Positions 7,884 to 15,966 of a stretch of DNA of 19,260 nt are shown in pieces (within the stretch, counting starts at the first letter, position 1; every line of letters starts with the position of its first letter). A program made the position numbers and the translations under genes. This stretch comes from CAYQMF01 sp964418595 (GTDB lineage: Bacteria; Planctomycetota; UBA1135; UBA2386), in the NCBI GenBank assembly GCA_964418595.1, contig CAYQMF010000125.1, positions 1-19,260 of the forward strand. The letters are read 5' to 3'. The notes beneath the pieces were generated by a model that saw only the letters and a list, made by a program, of their open reading frames with translations, made no database searches and was not told the DNA's origin.

Positions 7884-9094
7884 CCGCGAGGCCGAAGCTC
7901 GCCTTGCACGGCGGCACGCCGGTACGGCAGAAGATGCTGCCGTACGGCCGGCACGTCCTCGACGCGAGCGACATCGAGGCCGTGACCCGCGTGCTGCGCT
8001 CGGACTGGCTCACCGGCGGCCCGGAGGTCGCGGCGTTCGAAGCGGAGCTCGCCGAGTACGTCGGCGCGGTACACGCGGTGGCGTTCAGCTCCGGCACCGC
8101 GGCCCTGCACGGGGCCTACGTGGCCGCGGGCCTCGGCCCCGGCGACGAGGCGATCACGTCGCCGATCACCTTCTGCGCCACCGCCAACGCCCTGCTGCAC
8201 GCGGGCGCCGTCCCGGTGTTCGCCGACGTCGACGCCAGGACCCTGTCCCTCGATCCCGCGGCCGTCGCCAGGAGGATCACTCCGCGCACCCGCGCCCTGA
8301 TCCCGGTCGACTACGCGGGTCACCCCGCGCAGCTCGACGCGCTGCGCGATCTCGCCCGCGCGCACGGCCTCGCGCTGATCGAAGACGCCGCCCACGCGCT
8401 GGGCGCGCGCGTCGGCCAGCGCAAGGTCGGCAGCCTTGCCGACCTCACCGTGTTCAGCTTCCACGCCGTGAAGCACGTCGCCTGCGGGGAGGGAGGCATG
8501 GTGACCACCGACGACGACGCCATGGCCGTACGCCTGCGTCGCTTCCGCAACCACGGCCTGAGCAGCGAGGCGCGCGACCGGAAGGACGGCGCGCGGTGGG
8601 CGTACGACCTCCTCGAGGCCGGCTGCAACTACCGCCTCACCGACATCGCCGCCGCGCTCGGGCGGTCGCAGCTCGCACGGCTGCCCGCGAACCTCGCGCG
8701 CCGACGGGGCATCGCGGCGCGCTACGCGGAGGCGTTCGCAGGCTGCGCGGCGATCACGACGCTCCCGGCGCCCGCGGCCGCCACGTCCGCCTGGCACATC
8801 TATCCGGTGCGGTTCGACCTCGACGCGCTCGGCGCCGACCGCGACGCCTTGATCGCCGCGCTGCGTGCCGAAGGCATCGGCGTGAACGTGCACTACGTCC
8901 CCGTGTCGGGTCTCACGCTCTACCGGGAGCGCGGCTATCGCGTCGAGGACACCCCGCGCGCCGTGGCGGAGTCGGCGCGCCTCGTCACGCTGCCGCTCTT
9001 CCACGGCATGACCGATGCCGACGCCGACGACGTGATCGCGGCCGTGCACAAGGTCGTCGGGTGGTACGGCGGGCGATGCGGACTGGCGGACTGA
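7880..9094 (+). CDS. pseC: UDP-4-keto-6-deoxy-N-acetyl-L-altrosamine aminotransferase, PseC
   Basis: 404 residues. A DegT/DnrJ/EryC1-family PLP aminotransferase that adds the 4-amino group to the PseB product using glutamate. AFSSGTAALHGAY (68-80) binds PLP phosphate, EDAAHALGA (168-176) holds the PLP-nitrogen-binding Asp169, and FSFHAVKHVACGEGG has the Schiff-base lysine at K198. The DYAG(H) and NYRLTDIAAALG stretches and the C-terminal HYVPVSG also match PseC. The start overlaps the pseB stop by 4 bp. The reading frame is intact and the length matches family members (about 370-400). Because PseB lies directly upstream, the PseC role is favoured over other DegT enzymes. Confidence 0.92.
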   Translation: MTARPKLALHGGTPVRQKMLPYGRHVLDASDIEAVTRVLRSDWLTGGPEVAAFEAELAEYVGAVHAVAFSSGTAALHGAYVAAGLGPGDEAITSPITFCATANALLHAGAVPVFADVDARTLSLDPAAVARRITPRTRALIPVDYAGHPAQLDALRDLARAHGLALIEDAAHALGARVGQRKVGSLADLTVFSFHAVKHVACGEGGMVTTDDDAMAVRLRRFRNHGLSSEARDRKDGARWAYDLLEAGCNYRLTDIAAALGRSQLARLPANLARRRGIAARYAEAFAGCAAITTLPAPAAATSAWHIYPVRFDLDALGADRDALIAALRAEGIGVNVHYVPVSGLTLYRERGYRVEDTPRAVAESARLVTLPLFHGMTDADADDVIAAVHKVVGWYGGRCGLAD

Positions 9095-9105
9095 CGGATC
9101 CGGCC

Positions 9106-9132
9106 CTCTCTGTGCCCTCCGCGTTCTCCGCG
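9106..9132. repeat. Three degenerate 9-bp direct repeats between convergent genes
   Basis: CTCTCTGTG, CCCTCCGCG and TTCTCCGCG sit head to tail at 9106-9114, 9115-9123 and 9124-9132, in the 55-bp gap where pseC and the class III aminotransferase converge. They share a YTCYSYG-like core. They may be a dispersed intergenic repeat of the genome or chance low complexity; no strong terminator hairpin is seen in this gap. Confidence 0.45.
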
Positions 9133-9149
9133 GCTGCCCTGCGACAGGC

Positions 9150-10433
9150 TCACCGCACCCGGAACAACGGCTGGAGCACCTCACACCGCAGACGCGCGTG
9201 CAGGTCGCCGCGATCGATGGCGTCGCGGAGGATGGCGAAGACCTCTCGGTACGCGGCGAGCACGCGTTCGACATCCTCGTCGGTGAGCGCGTAGCAGACG
9301 TTGTGCGTGCCGAGGGTGAGGATGCCGCGGGCGAGGCACTCCTGCAGGAAGAGGGTCTTGAGGGCGAGCGGGTCGTAAGGGCCGGCGGCGCGGAGCTGGA
9401 CGAAGGTCCACGTCGGGTGGCCGCTGACCTGGACGACGTCGGCGAGGCCGTGCGCGCGGGCGAGGGCGCGCGTGCCGTCGGCGAGCGCGGTGCCGCGCGC
9501 GGCGACGGTCTCGAGCACGGGCTCGCGCTCGAGCTTGTCGAGCACGGCGCGCGCGGCGGCGAGGGCGAGCGTTTCGCCCCCGAAGGTCGTCGAGAAGAAG
9601 ATCTCCTCCATGCCTTGCATGAGGTCGCGACGTCCAGCCATGACGGACAACGGCAGGCCGTTGGCGAGGCCCTTGCCGAAGGTCGCGAGGTCGGGCGCGA
9701 CGCCGAACAGCGCCTGCGCGCCGCCGCGGGCGAAGCGGAAGCCGGTGACCGTCTCGTCGAACACGAGCAGGGTGCCGTGGCGCGTGCACAGGTCGCGCAC
9801 GGCGGCGAGGTAGCCGGGCGCGGGGAAGGCCACGTTCATCGGCTCCATGACCACCGCGGCGACATCGTGCGCGGCGAGCAGGCGCGCGAGCGCGTCGGGA
9901 TCGTCGTAGGGGAAGGTGTGCGTCAGCGCCCGCGTGGCGGCGGGCACTCCGCGGTGGCGCGCCGTGCTGCCGATGTACCAGTCCTGCCAGCCGTGGTAGC
10001 CGCACACGGCGACGTGGTCGCGACCGGTGTGCGCACGCGCGAGACGCACGGCGGCGGCAGTGGCATCGGACCCGTTCTTGGCGAAGCGCACCTGCTCCGC
10101 GCACGGGACCATCGCCACGATGCGCTCGGCGACCTCGGCCTCGAGCGGGTGCGACAGCGAGAACGTGACGCCACACTCGAGCTGTGCGGCCACAGCGCGG
10201 TCGACGTCGGGATCGCGGTAGCCGAGCAGGACGGAGGCGAGACCGCAGCCGAGATCGACGTACTCGTTGCCGTCGACGTCGAAGACGTGCGCGCCGCGAC
10301 CGTGCGTGACGAAGAGCGGCGCGGCGCCGACGGGGTACTGCACGCGACTCTTGCTGAAGGTCTGCGCGCCCAGCGGGATGGTGCGCTCCGCGCGCGCGAG
10401 CTGCTCTTGCGACCTGCGGTAGCGTTCGCTCAT
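9150..10433 (-). CDS. Class III PLP aminotransferase (glutamate-1-semialdehyde aminomutase-like)
   Basis: 427 residues from ATG 10433, overlapping the cytidylyltransferase stop as ATGA. Fold-type I PLP enzyme: NGSDATAAAVRLARAHTGR (120-138) binds PLP phosphate, CGYHGWQDW (144-152) stacks on the ring, FDETVTGFR (225-233) has Asp226, and DLATFGKGLANG has the Schiff-base lysine K254. These motifs match the hemL/glutamate-1-semialdehyde aminomutase branch. Its place with a sugar cytidylyltransferase and aldo/keto reductase argues that it acts on a nucleotide sugar or a sugar-like keto acid rather than in tetrapyrrole synthesis. Such GSA-like enzymes recur in nonulosonic-acid and spore-coat (sps-type) clusters without a settled function. 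The reaction is inferred only at the level of amino transfer or migration. Confidence 0.9.
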   Translation of the reverse strand: MSERYRRSQEQLARAERTIPLGAQTFSKSRVQYPVGAAPLFVTHGRGAHVFDVDGNEYVDLGCGLASVLLGYRDPDVDRAVAAQLECGVTFSLSHPLEAEVAERIVAMVPCAEQVRFAKNGSDATAAAVRLARAHTGRDHVAVCGYHGWQDWYIGSTARHRGVPAATRALTHTFPYDDPDALARLLAAHDVAAVVMEPMNVAFPAPGYLAAVRDLCTRHGTLLVFDETVTGFRFARGGAQALFGVAPDLATFGKGLANGLPLSVMAGRRDLMQGMEEIFFSTTFGGETLALAAARAVLDKLEREPVLETVAARGTALADGTRALARAHGLADVVQVSGHPTWTFVQLRAAGPYDPLALKTLFLQECLARGILTLGTHNVCYALTDEDVERVLAAYREVFAILRDAIDRGDLHARLRCEVLQPLFRVR

Positions 10434-11200
10434 CGCTCGGCACTCTCGCGGCGGAACGCCTCGTCCTGGGCGAGCGCGCGACGCCAGCCTTCGTGCGGGT
10501 CGAGACCCGCGTTGGCAGCGAACAGCGCGGGTCTGCTCGCGGCCAGCGCGAGCACGGCGTCCATGCCGAAGTCGGGGTCGTACGGATACAGGTGCTCGAA
10601 CACGGCGCGCACGACGGCGAGGTCTTCTTCGCGATCGACGACCCAGCGCAGGCTGGAGAGGTCGGGTGCGCGCGTCACCGCGTGCAGGCGGAAGCGCTCC
10701 GGATGGTGGTAGAGGTACGGCGTCACGTGTTCGCGCTCCGAGGGCAGGCGCGCCTCCTGGTGGGCGAGCGCCAGCGCGGAGGTGCGCATGACTTCGACGT
10801 CGAGCCCGTCGGGGAAGGTGCGCACGTGCGCGTTCGACGTGTAGTCGGCGCCGCTCTGCACGTGGGCGAGCACGACCTGATCGACGATGGCCGGATCGGT
10901 GAGCGGGCAATCGCCAGTGAGGCGGACGACGTGTTCCGCGCCGCGGGCGGCGGCGTGCACGCGCGCCAGCACGTCGTCGCGCGAGCCACGATGCACTGCG
11001 ACGCCCGCGCGTTCGGCGACGTCGGCGACCGCGTCGTCGTCGGGTTCCGTGCTGGTGGCGACCACGATGCGGTCGACGCGGCGCGCCCGCGCCACGCGTT
11101 CGAGCTGCATGCCGAGCATCGGCCGGCCGAGGATCGACAGCAGCACCTTGCCCGGCAGGCGCGACGAGCCCGCGCGGGCCTGCACGACGGCCACGATCAT
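10430..11200 (-). CDS. SpsF/NeuA-type cytidylyltransferase
   Basis: 256 residues from ATG 11200. CTP_transf_3 family; these enzymes activate sugars such as nonulosonic acids by forming CMP-sugars. The nucleotide-binding signature QARAGSSRLPGKVL is at 7-20, and LTGDCPLTDP (94-103) carries metal-binding aspartates. The RxGSSRLPGKVL form with GRPML and QLERV is characteristic of the SpsF (spore coat polysaccharide synthesis) subgroup rather than classic NeuA. It lies 22 bases after the aldo/keto reductase stop and overlaps the aminotransferase by 4 bp, so the three are likely co-transcribed. It may serve as the PseF step of the pathway, but this is not proven. The Shine-Dalgarno is weak. Confidence 0.88.
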   Translation of the reverse strand: MIVAVVQARAGSSRLPGKVLLSILGRPMLGMQLERVARARRVDRIVVATSTEPDDDAVADVAERAGVAVHRGSRDDVLARVHAAARGAEHVVRLTGDCPLTDPAIVDQVVLAHVQSGADYTSNAHVRTFPDGLDVEVMRTSALALAHQEARLPSEREHVTPYLYHHPERFRLHAVTRAPDLSSLRWVVDREEDLAVVRAVFEHLYPYDPDFGMDAVLALAASRPALFAANAGLDPHEGWRRALAQDEAFRRESAER

Positions 11201-11222
11201 GGCCGGGGAGTCTACGCCGGGC

Positions 11223-12071
11223 TCAGCGCGAAACCGACCAGCGCGACGGATCGACGACGGCGAGGTCGGGGCAGGCGAGGTCGGCCCACTCGGCGGCGAC
11301 CAGGGGCGCAGTCGCCGCGGCCTCGCGCACCTGCGCGATGCCGTCCACGCCGAACACCACGACATCGACGCCCGGAACCCCGCGCGCGAAGCCCAGCGCC
11401 GCTGCGTGCGGGGTGAGGCCGCGCGCGCGCGCCCGCGCCTGGAACGCGGCGAGGGGTTCCCGCGCCGCGGCGAGCGACGCGGGGACGTGCGCCGGCGCCA
11501 TGAGCAGCAACCCCTGCAGGAACGGCGAGCGCGCGTGGACCTCGACGCCGCGGGCGCGCAGCCGCGCGAGCAGGCCCGAGGCGAGGGCGCGCTGGTCCAG
11601 CACGTTGAGCGGGAGCTGCACGACCTCGAGCGGGTAGCGCGCGAGCAACGCGCCGGCTTCGTCCGGGTGATAGACGGACACACCGATCCGCGTCGCGAGC
11701 CCGGCGTTGCGCACGGCGACGAGCTCGGCGAACAGGGCGTCGCCCGCCGGGCCGAGGAGCGCGTGGCGGTCGTGCACGAGGAGCGCATCGACGCGCGGAC
11801 GCCGCAGGCGGGCGAGCGACGCGAGGAGGCCTTCGCGCACCGGGAGATCGCCGCGCGTCTTGGTGACGATGGGCAACGACCCCGGCGCCAGCTCCCCCAC
11901 GAGCCGCTCGGCGTCGCCATACGCGGGCGCGGTGTCGAGGAGGCTCACGCCGAAGCCGGCGGCGGCGGCGAGGATCGCCTGCACCTGCGCCGGCGACGGC
12001 CGACCGGTGGCGTTGGCGACGCCATAGGCCAGACCGAACTGCGCAGTCCCGAGCCCGAGACGCGCGGTCAT
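11223..12071 (-). CDS. Aldo/keto reductase
   Basis: 282 residues from ATG 12071. An NAD(P)H-dependent TIM-barrel oxidoreductase. The catalytic tetrad is visible: D46 and Y51 in LLDTAPAYGDAE, K71 in IVTKTRGD, and H100 in LLVHDRH. GLGTAQFG near the N terminus (6-13) is typical of AKRs found in sugar and sps-type clusters. It is first in a minus-strand trio with the cytidylyltransferase and class III aminotransferase, so it probably reduces a keto-sugar intermediate or reverses an oxidation. The C terminus is somewhat short but intact. It is divergent from the large lipoprotein gene. The substrate cannot be deduced from sequence. Confidence 0.9.
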   Translation of the reverse strand: MTARLGLGTAQFGLAYGVANATGRPSPAQVQAILAAAAGFGVSLLDTAPAYGDAERLVGELAPGSLPIVTKTRGDLPVREGLLASLARLRRPRVDALLVHDRHALLGPAGDALFAELVAVRNAGLATRIGVSVYHPDEAGALLARYPLEVVQLPLNVLDQRALASGLLARLRARGVEVHARSPFLQGLLLMAPAHVPASLAAAREPLAAFQARARARGLTPHAAALGFARGVPGVDVVVFGVDGIAQVREAAATAPLVAAEWADLACPDLAVVDPSRWSVSR

Positions 12072-12145
12072 GGCGGCGGAGGAGCAGAACGGCGCGGCAT
12101 CGGCGCCAGGAGAGCACCGGGTCTGCGCCGAGTCCACCGCCCGCC

Positions 12146-12173
12146 GGTTACCGCGCGCCGGCGCGCGGCTACC
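12146..12173. promoter_or_regulatory. Perfect 18-bp GC palindrome with flanking GGT/ACC arms, possible operator
   Basis: 12151-12168 reads CCGCGCGCCGGCGCGCGG, equal to its own reverse complement, flanked after two mismatched positions by GGT (12146-12148) and ACC (12171-12173). It has no loop, which favours a dimeric protein-binding site over a hairpin terminator. It sits in the 120-bp gap between two divergent starts (12071 and 12192), where an operator could govern both. In DNA this GC-rich, chance palindromes are commoner, so the regulatory role is tentative. Confidence 0.4.
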
Positions 12174-12191
12174 TGCGCGGCAGTCCCCGCC

Positions 12192-15100
12192 ATGCGTGAT
12201 GCCTACCGCCGTCTCCCCTGCGTGCTGGTCGGCCTGCTGTGCCTCCCTGCGTGCACGGAGCGCCGCGCCGAACCCGCGACCGCCGCCTCGCTCCTCGCCC
12301 TCGAGGTCGGACGGCTGGTCGACGTGTACGGCCTGCGCCGCACGGCGGATGGCACCCGGGTGCGCGCGCTGTTCGCGCGCGACGTGCTCATCGGCGGCGG
12401 CATCGCCGACGAGCGGGACGGTGCGGGGCGCGATCGGCCGGACGAAGAGATCGTGTACGACTTCCTCCCGGCGGGCGGCGACGACGCGCAACCGCGGCTC
12501 CTGATCGCGCGCGAACTCGGATCGGAGGCGTTCGACCGCGCCTACGCAGCGCTGGGCGATCGCATCCGGCGCATCGTGCCGGGTCGCTACGGACAGGACA
12601 CGCTGGCGCAGCCCTTCAGCGTCGTGCCCCGCGACTGCGCGCTGCGTCTCACGTTCTCGCACGACCTCGGCGTGGAGGCGTCGTTCTTCTACATGCTCGA
12701 GGACGGCGCGATCACCGCGGTGCGCAACGCGGAGGCGGTGCAGCTCCTGCGCATCGTCGGCGACCCGAGCGACGCGGACCCGCGCGGCGACTTCGAAGTG
12801 ATCCCGGCGCGGATCCTCCCGCGCGGCAACCAGCTCATCCTCGACCCGGTCCTGTCCGTGGACGAAGGCGTCCGGCTCGGCGTGCGCGCGCAGCCGCACG
12901 GCCTGCCGGAGTCGGCGAACCAGGTGACCGCCAACGTCCGCCTCGCGCTCGCGCTCGAGGGTCCCCTCGCGATCCCGAGCGCGCTCCGCTCGTCGATCCA
13001 GGCCAACGGCGTCGACCACGGCGGCCGCCGCAGCCTGGTGCACGACTTCCGCGCCGGCAACCGTCGCGACGACTCGGCGGAGATCGTGCGCGGCTTCCGG
13101 CGCGACCCGACCGCCCCGCGCGTTGTCGGCGAGATCCTCACGTACCTCGAACGCGTCGAGGCGGTGGACGCGGACACGCAGCGTCTCACGCTGTTCAAGC
13201 GCGGCGCGCGGCACCGCGTGGATGCGGGCGATGTGGTGCGCGTGGTCGCCGCCGATGGCATCGCGACCGGAATCGCGCGGACGGAGGTCGTGGCCCATCC
13301 CCCCGACGACCCCGACCACGACCTGGTGACCGTGCTGGTGCGGCGCGACGACCGGCTCACGGCGGCCGACCCGGCGCGAATGCCGGGGTATCCGCCGGAC
13401 CGCGCGGCGCGCGACGCCTGGCTCGTGAGGCACGCGCCGCGCGCCCTGCTCGGGGTCGAACTCGAGGCCGGCGACGACCCCCGCCATTTCGTGCGCTTCG
13501 CGCCGGCTCCCCTCGCGGTCGGCGAAGGGCCGCAGCCGGGCAACCGCGACGTCTCGCCCTTCGCCGCCGCGATCGTGCTCTTCAGCAAGCCGATCGACAT
13601 GGCCTCCGTGCGGGCGCTCGAGACGTTCTTCTTCGCGACGACCCCGCTGGCCGGTGAGCGCGGCGCCGCCGCACGACGCGCGTACCTCGCCGCGAGCGGC
13701 ATGGACCCCATGGCGTTCGACGCCGCCAAGTTCGCCACACCCCACCTCGTCGCCGCGCAGGTCTTCGACGAGACCGGCGGGCAGACCACCCTGCGCCTGC
13801 AGCCGCCGCTCGGCTTCTACCTCGACGCGGCGCTGCGTGAGCCGCAGGCCGAGCCGCTGCGCACGTGGTGGGTACACGTGCTCGGCGGCGCCGACGGGAT
13901 CCGCGATCTCGCCGGCAACGCACTCGCGCTGCCGCAGGGCGACGCCCTGGTGGTCGACTTCACCCTCGACGTGCGCGTCGACGTGCACGGCAACCCGCTG
14001 TTCGCCGACAACCGCGTGGTGAACGTGGCCCGGCGCTTCGCGGCGCGCGACGAGGACGAGAACCCGTCGTACTTCCGGCGCGACGAGATCCGCACGCTCG
14101 GCACGTCACCGGGCGCGAACTCCCTGCCAGTCGACGACCTCTTCGGCGCGATCCACTACCTCGACGGCATGATCCAGGCGCGACCGACGGCGCGCATCAC
14201 ATGCGTCGCCGACGACCTCAACCAGCCCCCGCCGCCGCCGCAGACGAGCGAGCACCGTTGGTGCCCGGAGGCGGTGGCGGGCGAAGCACAGGTCGCGTAC
14301 GGCACGGCCACCGGCAAGTTCGGTCAGCCGTTGCAGAACCCGCTCAACCCGGATGGCTGTCGGTTGATGACGGTGTGGCGCGAGGTGGACCTCGGCCTCT
14401 CGCGCACCGACCCTTGGGACTTCAACCTCGATGTCGAGGCGATGTACTGGGCACCTCACTCTGCGTGGCCAATCGTCTTCGACGAGTTCGACCACATGAG
14501 TCTATCGCTGGGGCACAGCGAGTCGCGCCCGGAGAACTGTGTCGGCGCCATGTCGGACCTGCCGGACGCGATGGGCAACTCCGGGTTGATCGGGTGGTTC
14601 GGCGAGAACTTCGTGCACGACCGGACGACCGACGGCGCCATCGAGCGCACCGGCCCTCGCCACCCGCCGCCGCACGTCGGGTTCCGCGATCGCCCGCTCG
14701 TCGTCGATCCTTCGCTCGCGGTGAAGGAACCCAACGGGATCAACCGGTTCCTGCCCCTGCCAGCCCTGGAGAGACCATGCTTCGTGTGGCGCGACGAGCT
14801 GGCAGTCGCCCAGGGTGGATCGGCCCGCTACAGCAGCGACATTGCGAGCAGCGCGCGCGTGTGGGAACCGTACCTGGTCTCGCCGTTCCTGGCGGGAGGA
14901 GGCCGGTTCCACACGCGGCACGTCGACGGCGTCGTGCGGGCAAACGCGGGGCGGTGGATCAACGCCCAGAGCTACAGCCTGCGCACGCTGCACGCGCGGG
15001 AGGCGATCACCGACGGTCTCGTCGGCGCGACCGCCCTGCCGTTGCTCGCCGACTTCCAGGTGTTCCCCGACACCGCCGATCTTCCGGCCGGCCGCGGCTA

Positions 15101-15944
15101 CATCGCGACGGGCCGCACCGGCTGGCAGATCGCACTCACCGTCGAGGCGTCGTCGATCCCGAACTTCCGGGTGTACTCGGCGGGCGGCCGCGTGGGCGAG
15201 CAGCGCATCACCGTCTCGCCCGGGTCGCAGCCGTGGAGCTACGCGGCCGGTGGCTTCAATCCAGTGAACGGGCAGCAGACACCCTCCGGCGACAACTCCT
15301 TCTTCTGGGCCCGCGTCGACTTCCTGAAGCGACAGACGGTGGCGACCTCCGGCTTCGTCGATCTCCTCGACCCACATCGCGTGGACGCCGACCTCGCGGG
15401 CCACGACCCGCGCCTCGGTCCGTACCACCCCGCCGGGCCGACGGCCGTGCTGCCGCCCGGCGTGACGCCGACGTACGTCGCGCTCTTCGAGCCGCCCCTG
15501 TCGACGCTGCCACCCGGCAATGAGGTGATCGCGCAGTACCGCGGCGCGGGCATCGTCGACCCGCAGCCCTGGATCGCCACGGCCGCGCGGTTCCGTTTCT
15601 GGGAGGCCGCCAACCAGGTCGCGCCCGACCAGCGCAACTTCCCCCTCGATCCGTTCAAGGCCGGCGACGCTGGCATCCGCAAGTTCGATGACCGCGTCGG
15701 CGCCGGCAACCGCCCCCGCAACTTCTGGATCCACCCCTACAACGTGCACGTCACCGACTACGTCGACGACCCTGACACGCTGACCGACGCGGGCTTCCTG
15801 TCGAGGTTCGTCACGGACGGCGAGACCTTTGCGCCACACGAGGTGCGCTACTGCAACTGGCGCTTCGTCATGCGCGGAACGGCGGAAGCCGCGGAGCCGA
15901 CGGGGCTGCAGTCGTTCGCCTTGGTGTATCGGCTGTCGAGGTGA
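12192..15944 (+). CDS. Very large lipoprotein with Ig-like segments, function unknown
   Basis: 1250 residues from ATG 12192. The N terminus (MRDAYRRLPCVLVGLLCLPAC) is a lipoprotein signal with lipobox LPAC and lipidated Cys21; Thr at +2 does not suggest inner-membrane retention, so an outer-membrane or surface site is likely. The body is mainly beta-rich. LRLTFSHDL (about residue 155) and AAIVLFSKPIDMASVRAL (about 457-474) resemble the opening strand of bacterial SbsA-type Ig-like (Big_5) domains. A Pro-rich linker QPPPPPQ lies near residue 678. Scattered cysteines in the C-terminal half could form disulfides. No enzymatic motif was recognised. It converges on the capsule-like gene with 22 bp between stops, and sits between two halves of a glycan locus, so a role as a surface protein or glycoprotein acceptor is conceivable but unproven. 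Resembles large lineage-specific planctomycete proteins. Confidence 0.85.
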   Translation: MRDAYRRLPCVLVGLLCLPACTERRAEPATAASLLALEVGRLVDVYGLRRTADGTRVRALFARDVLIGGGIADERDGAGRDRPDEEIVYDFLPAGGDDAQPRLLIARELGSEAFDRAYAALGDRIRRIVPGRYGQDTLAQPFSVVPRDCALRLTFSHDLGVEASFFYMLEDGAITAVRNAEAVQLLRIVGDPSDADPRGDFEVIPARILPRGNQLILDPVLSVDEGVRLGVRAQPHGLPESANQVTANVRLALALEGPLAIPSALRSSIQANGVDHGGRRSLVHDFRAGNRRDDSAEIVRGFRRDPTAPRVVGEILTYLERVEAVDADTQRLTLFKRGARHRVDAGDVVRVVAADGIATGIARTEVVAHPPDDPDHDLVTVLVRRDDRLTAADPARMPGYPPDRAARDAWLVRHAPRALLGVELEAGDDPRHFVRFAPAPLAVGEGPQPGNRDVSPFAAAIVLFSKPIDMASVRALETFFFATTPLAGERGAAARRAYLAASGMDPMAFDAAKFATPHLVAAQVFDETGGQTTLRLQPPLGFYLDAALREPQAEPLRTWWVHVLGGADGIRDLAGNALALPQGDALVVDFTLDVRVDVHGNPLFADNRVVNVARRFAARDEDENPSYFRRDEIRTLGTSPGANSLPVDDLFGAIHYLDGMIQARPTARITCVADDLNQPPPPPQTSEHRWCPEAVAGEAQVAYGTATGKFGQPLQNPLNPDGCRLMTVWREVDLGLSRTDPWDFNLDVEAMYWAPHSAWPIVFDEFDHMSLSLGHSESRPENCVGAMSDLPDAMGNSGLIGWFGENFVHDRTTDGAIERTGPRHPPPHVGFRDRPLVVDPSLAVKEPNGINRFLPLPALERPCFVWRDELAVAQGGSARYSSDIASSARVWEPYLVSPFLAGGGRFHTRHVDGVVRANAGRWINAQSYSLRTLHAREAITDGLVGATALPLLADFQVFPDTADLPAGRGYIATGRTGWQIALTVEASSIPNFRVYSAGGRVGEQRITVSPGSQPWSYAAGGFNPVNGQQTPSGDNSFFWARVDFLKRQTVATSGFVDLLDPHRVDADLAGHDPRLGPYHPAGPTAVLPPGVTPTYVALFEPPLSTLPPGNEVIAQYRGAGIVDPQPWIATAARFRFWEAANQVAPDQRNFPLDPFKAGDAGIRKFDDRVGAGNRPRNFWIHPYNVHVTDYVDDPDTLTDAGFLSRFVTDGETFAPHEVRYCNWRFVMRGTAEAAEPTGLQSFALVYRLSR

Positions 15945-15966
15945 AGGCCGCCCGGTCCCGTGCCGG

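Noticed and set aside
9118..9133. Short CCGCG/CGCGG inverted repeat as a terminator between pseC and the aminotransferase
   Set aside because: Only a 5-bp stem with no T-run, and it is better explained by the overlapping nonamer repeats.
10887..12191. N-terminal extension of the large lipoprotein frame
   Set aside because: The frame is open upstream only because it is antisense to the cytidylyltransferase and aldo/keto reductase. The lipoprotein signal with LPAC fixes the start at 12192.
11223..13988. Long minus-strand frame that extends the aldo/keto reductase upstream
   Set aside because: The extension is antisense to the lipoprotein gene and His/Arg/Val-rich; AKR proteins start at the GLGTAQFG region, matching ATG 12071.
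14228..14243. CCG-type trinucleotide run in the lipoprotein gene
   Set aside because: It encodes a short Pro linker, is a multiple of three and cannot switch the frame; too short to count as a contingency repeat.
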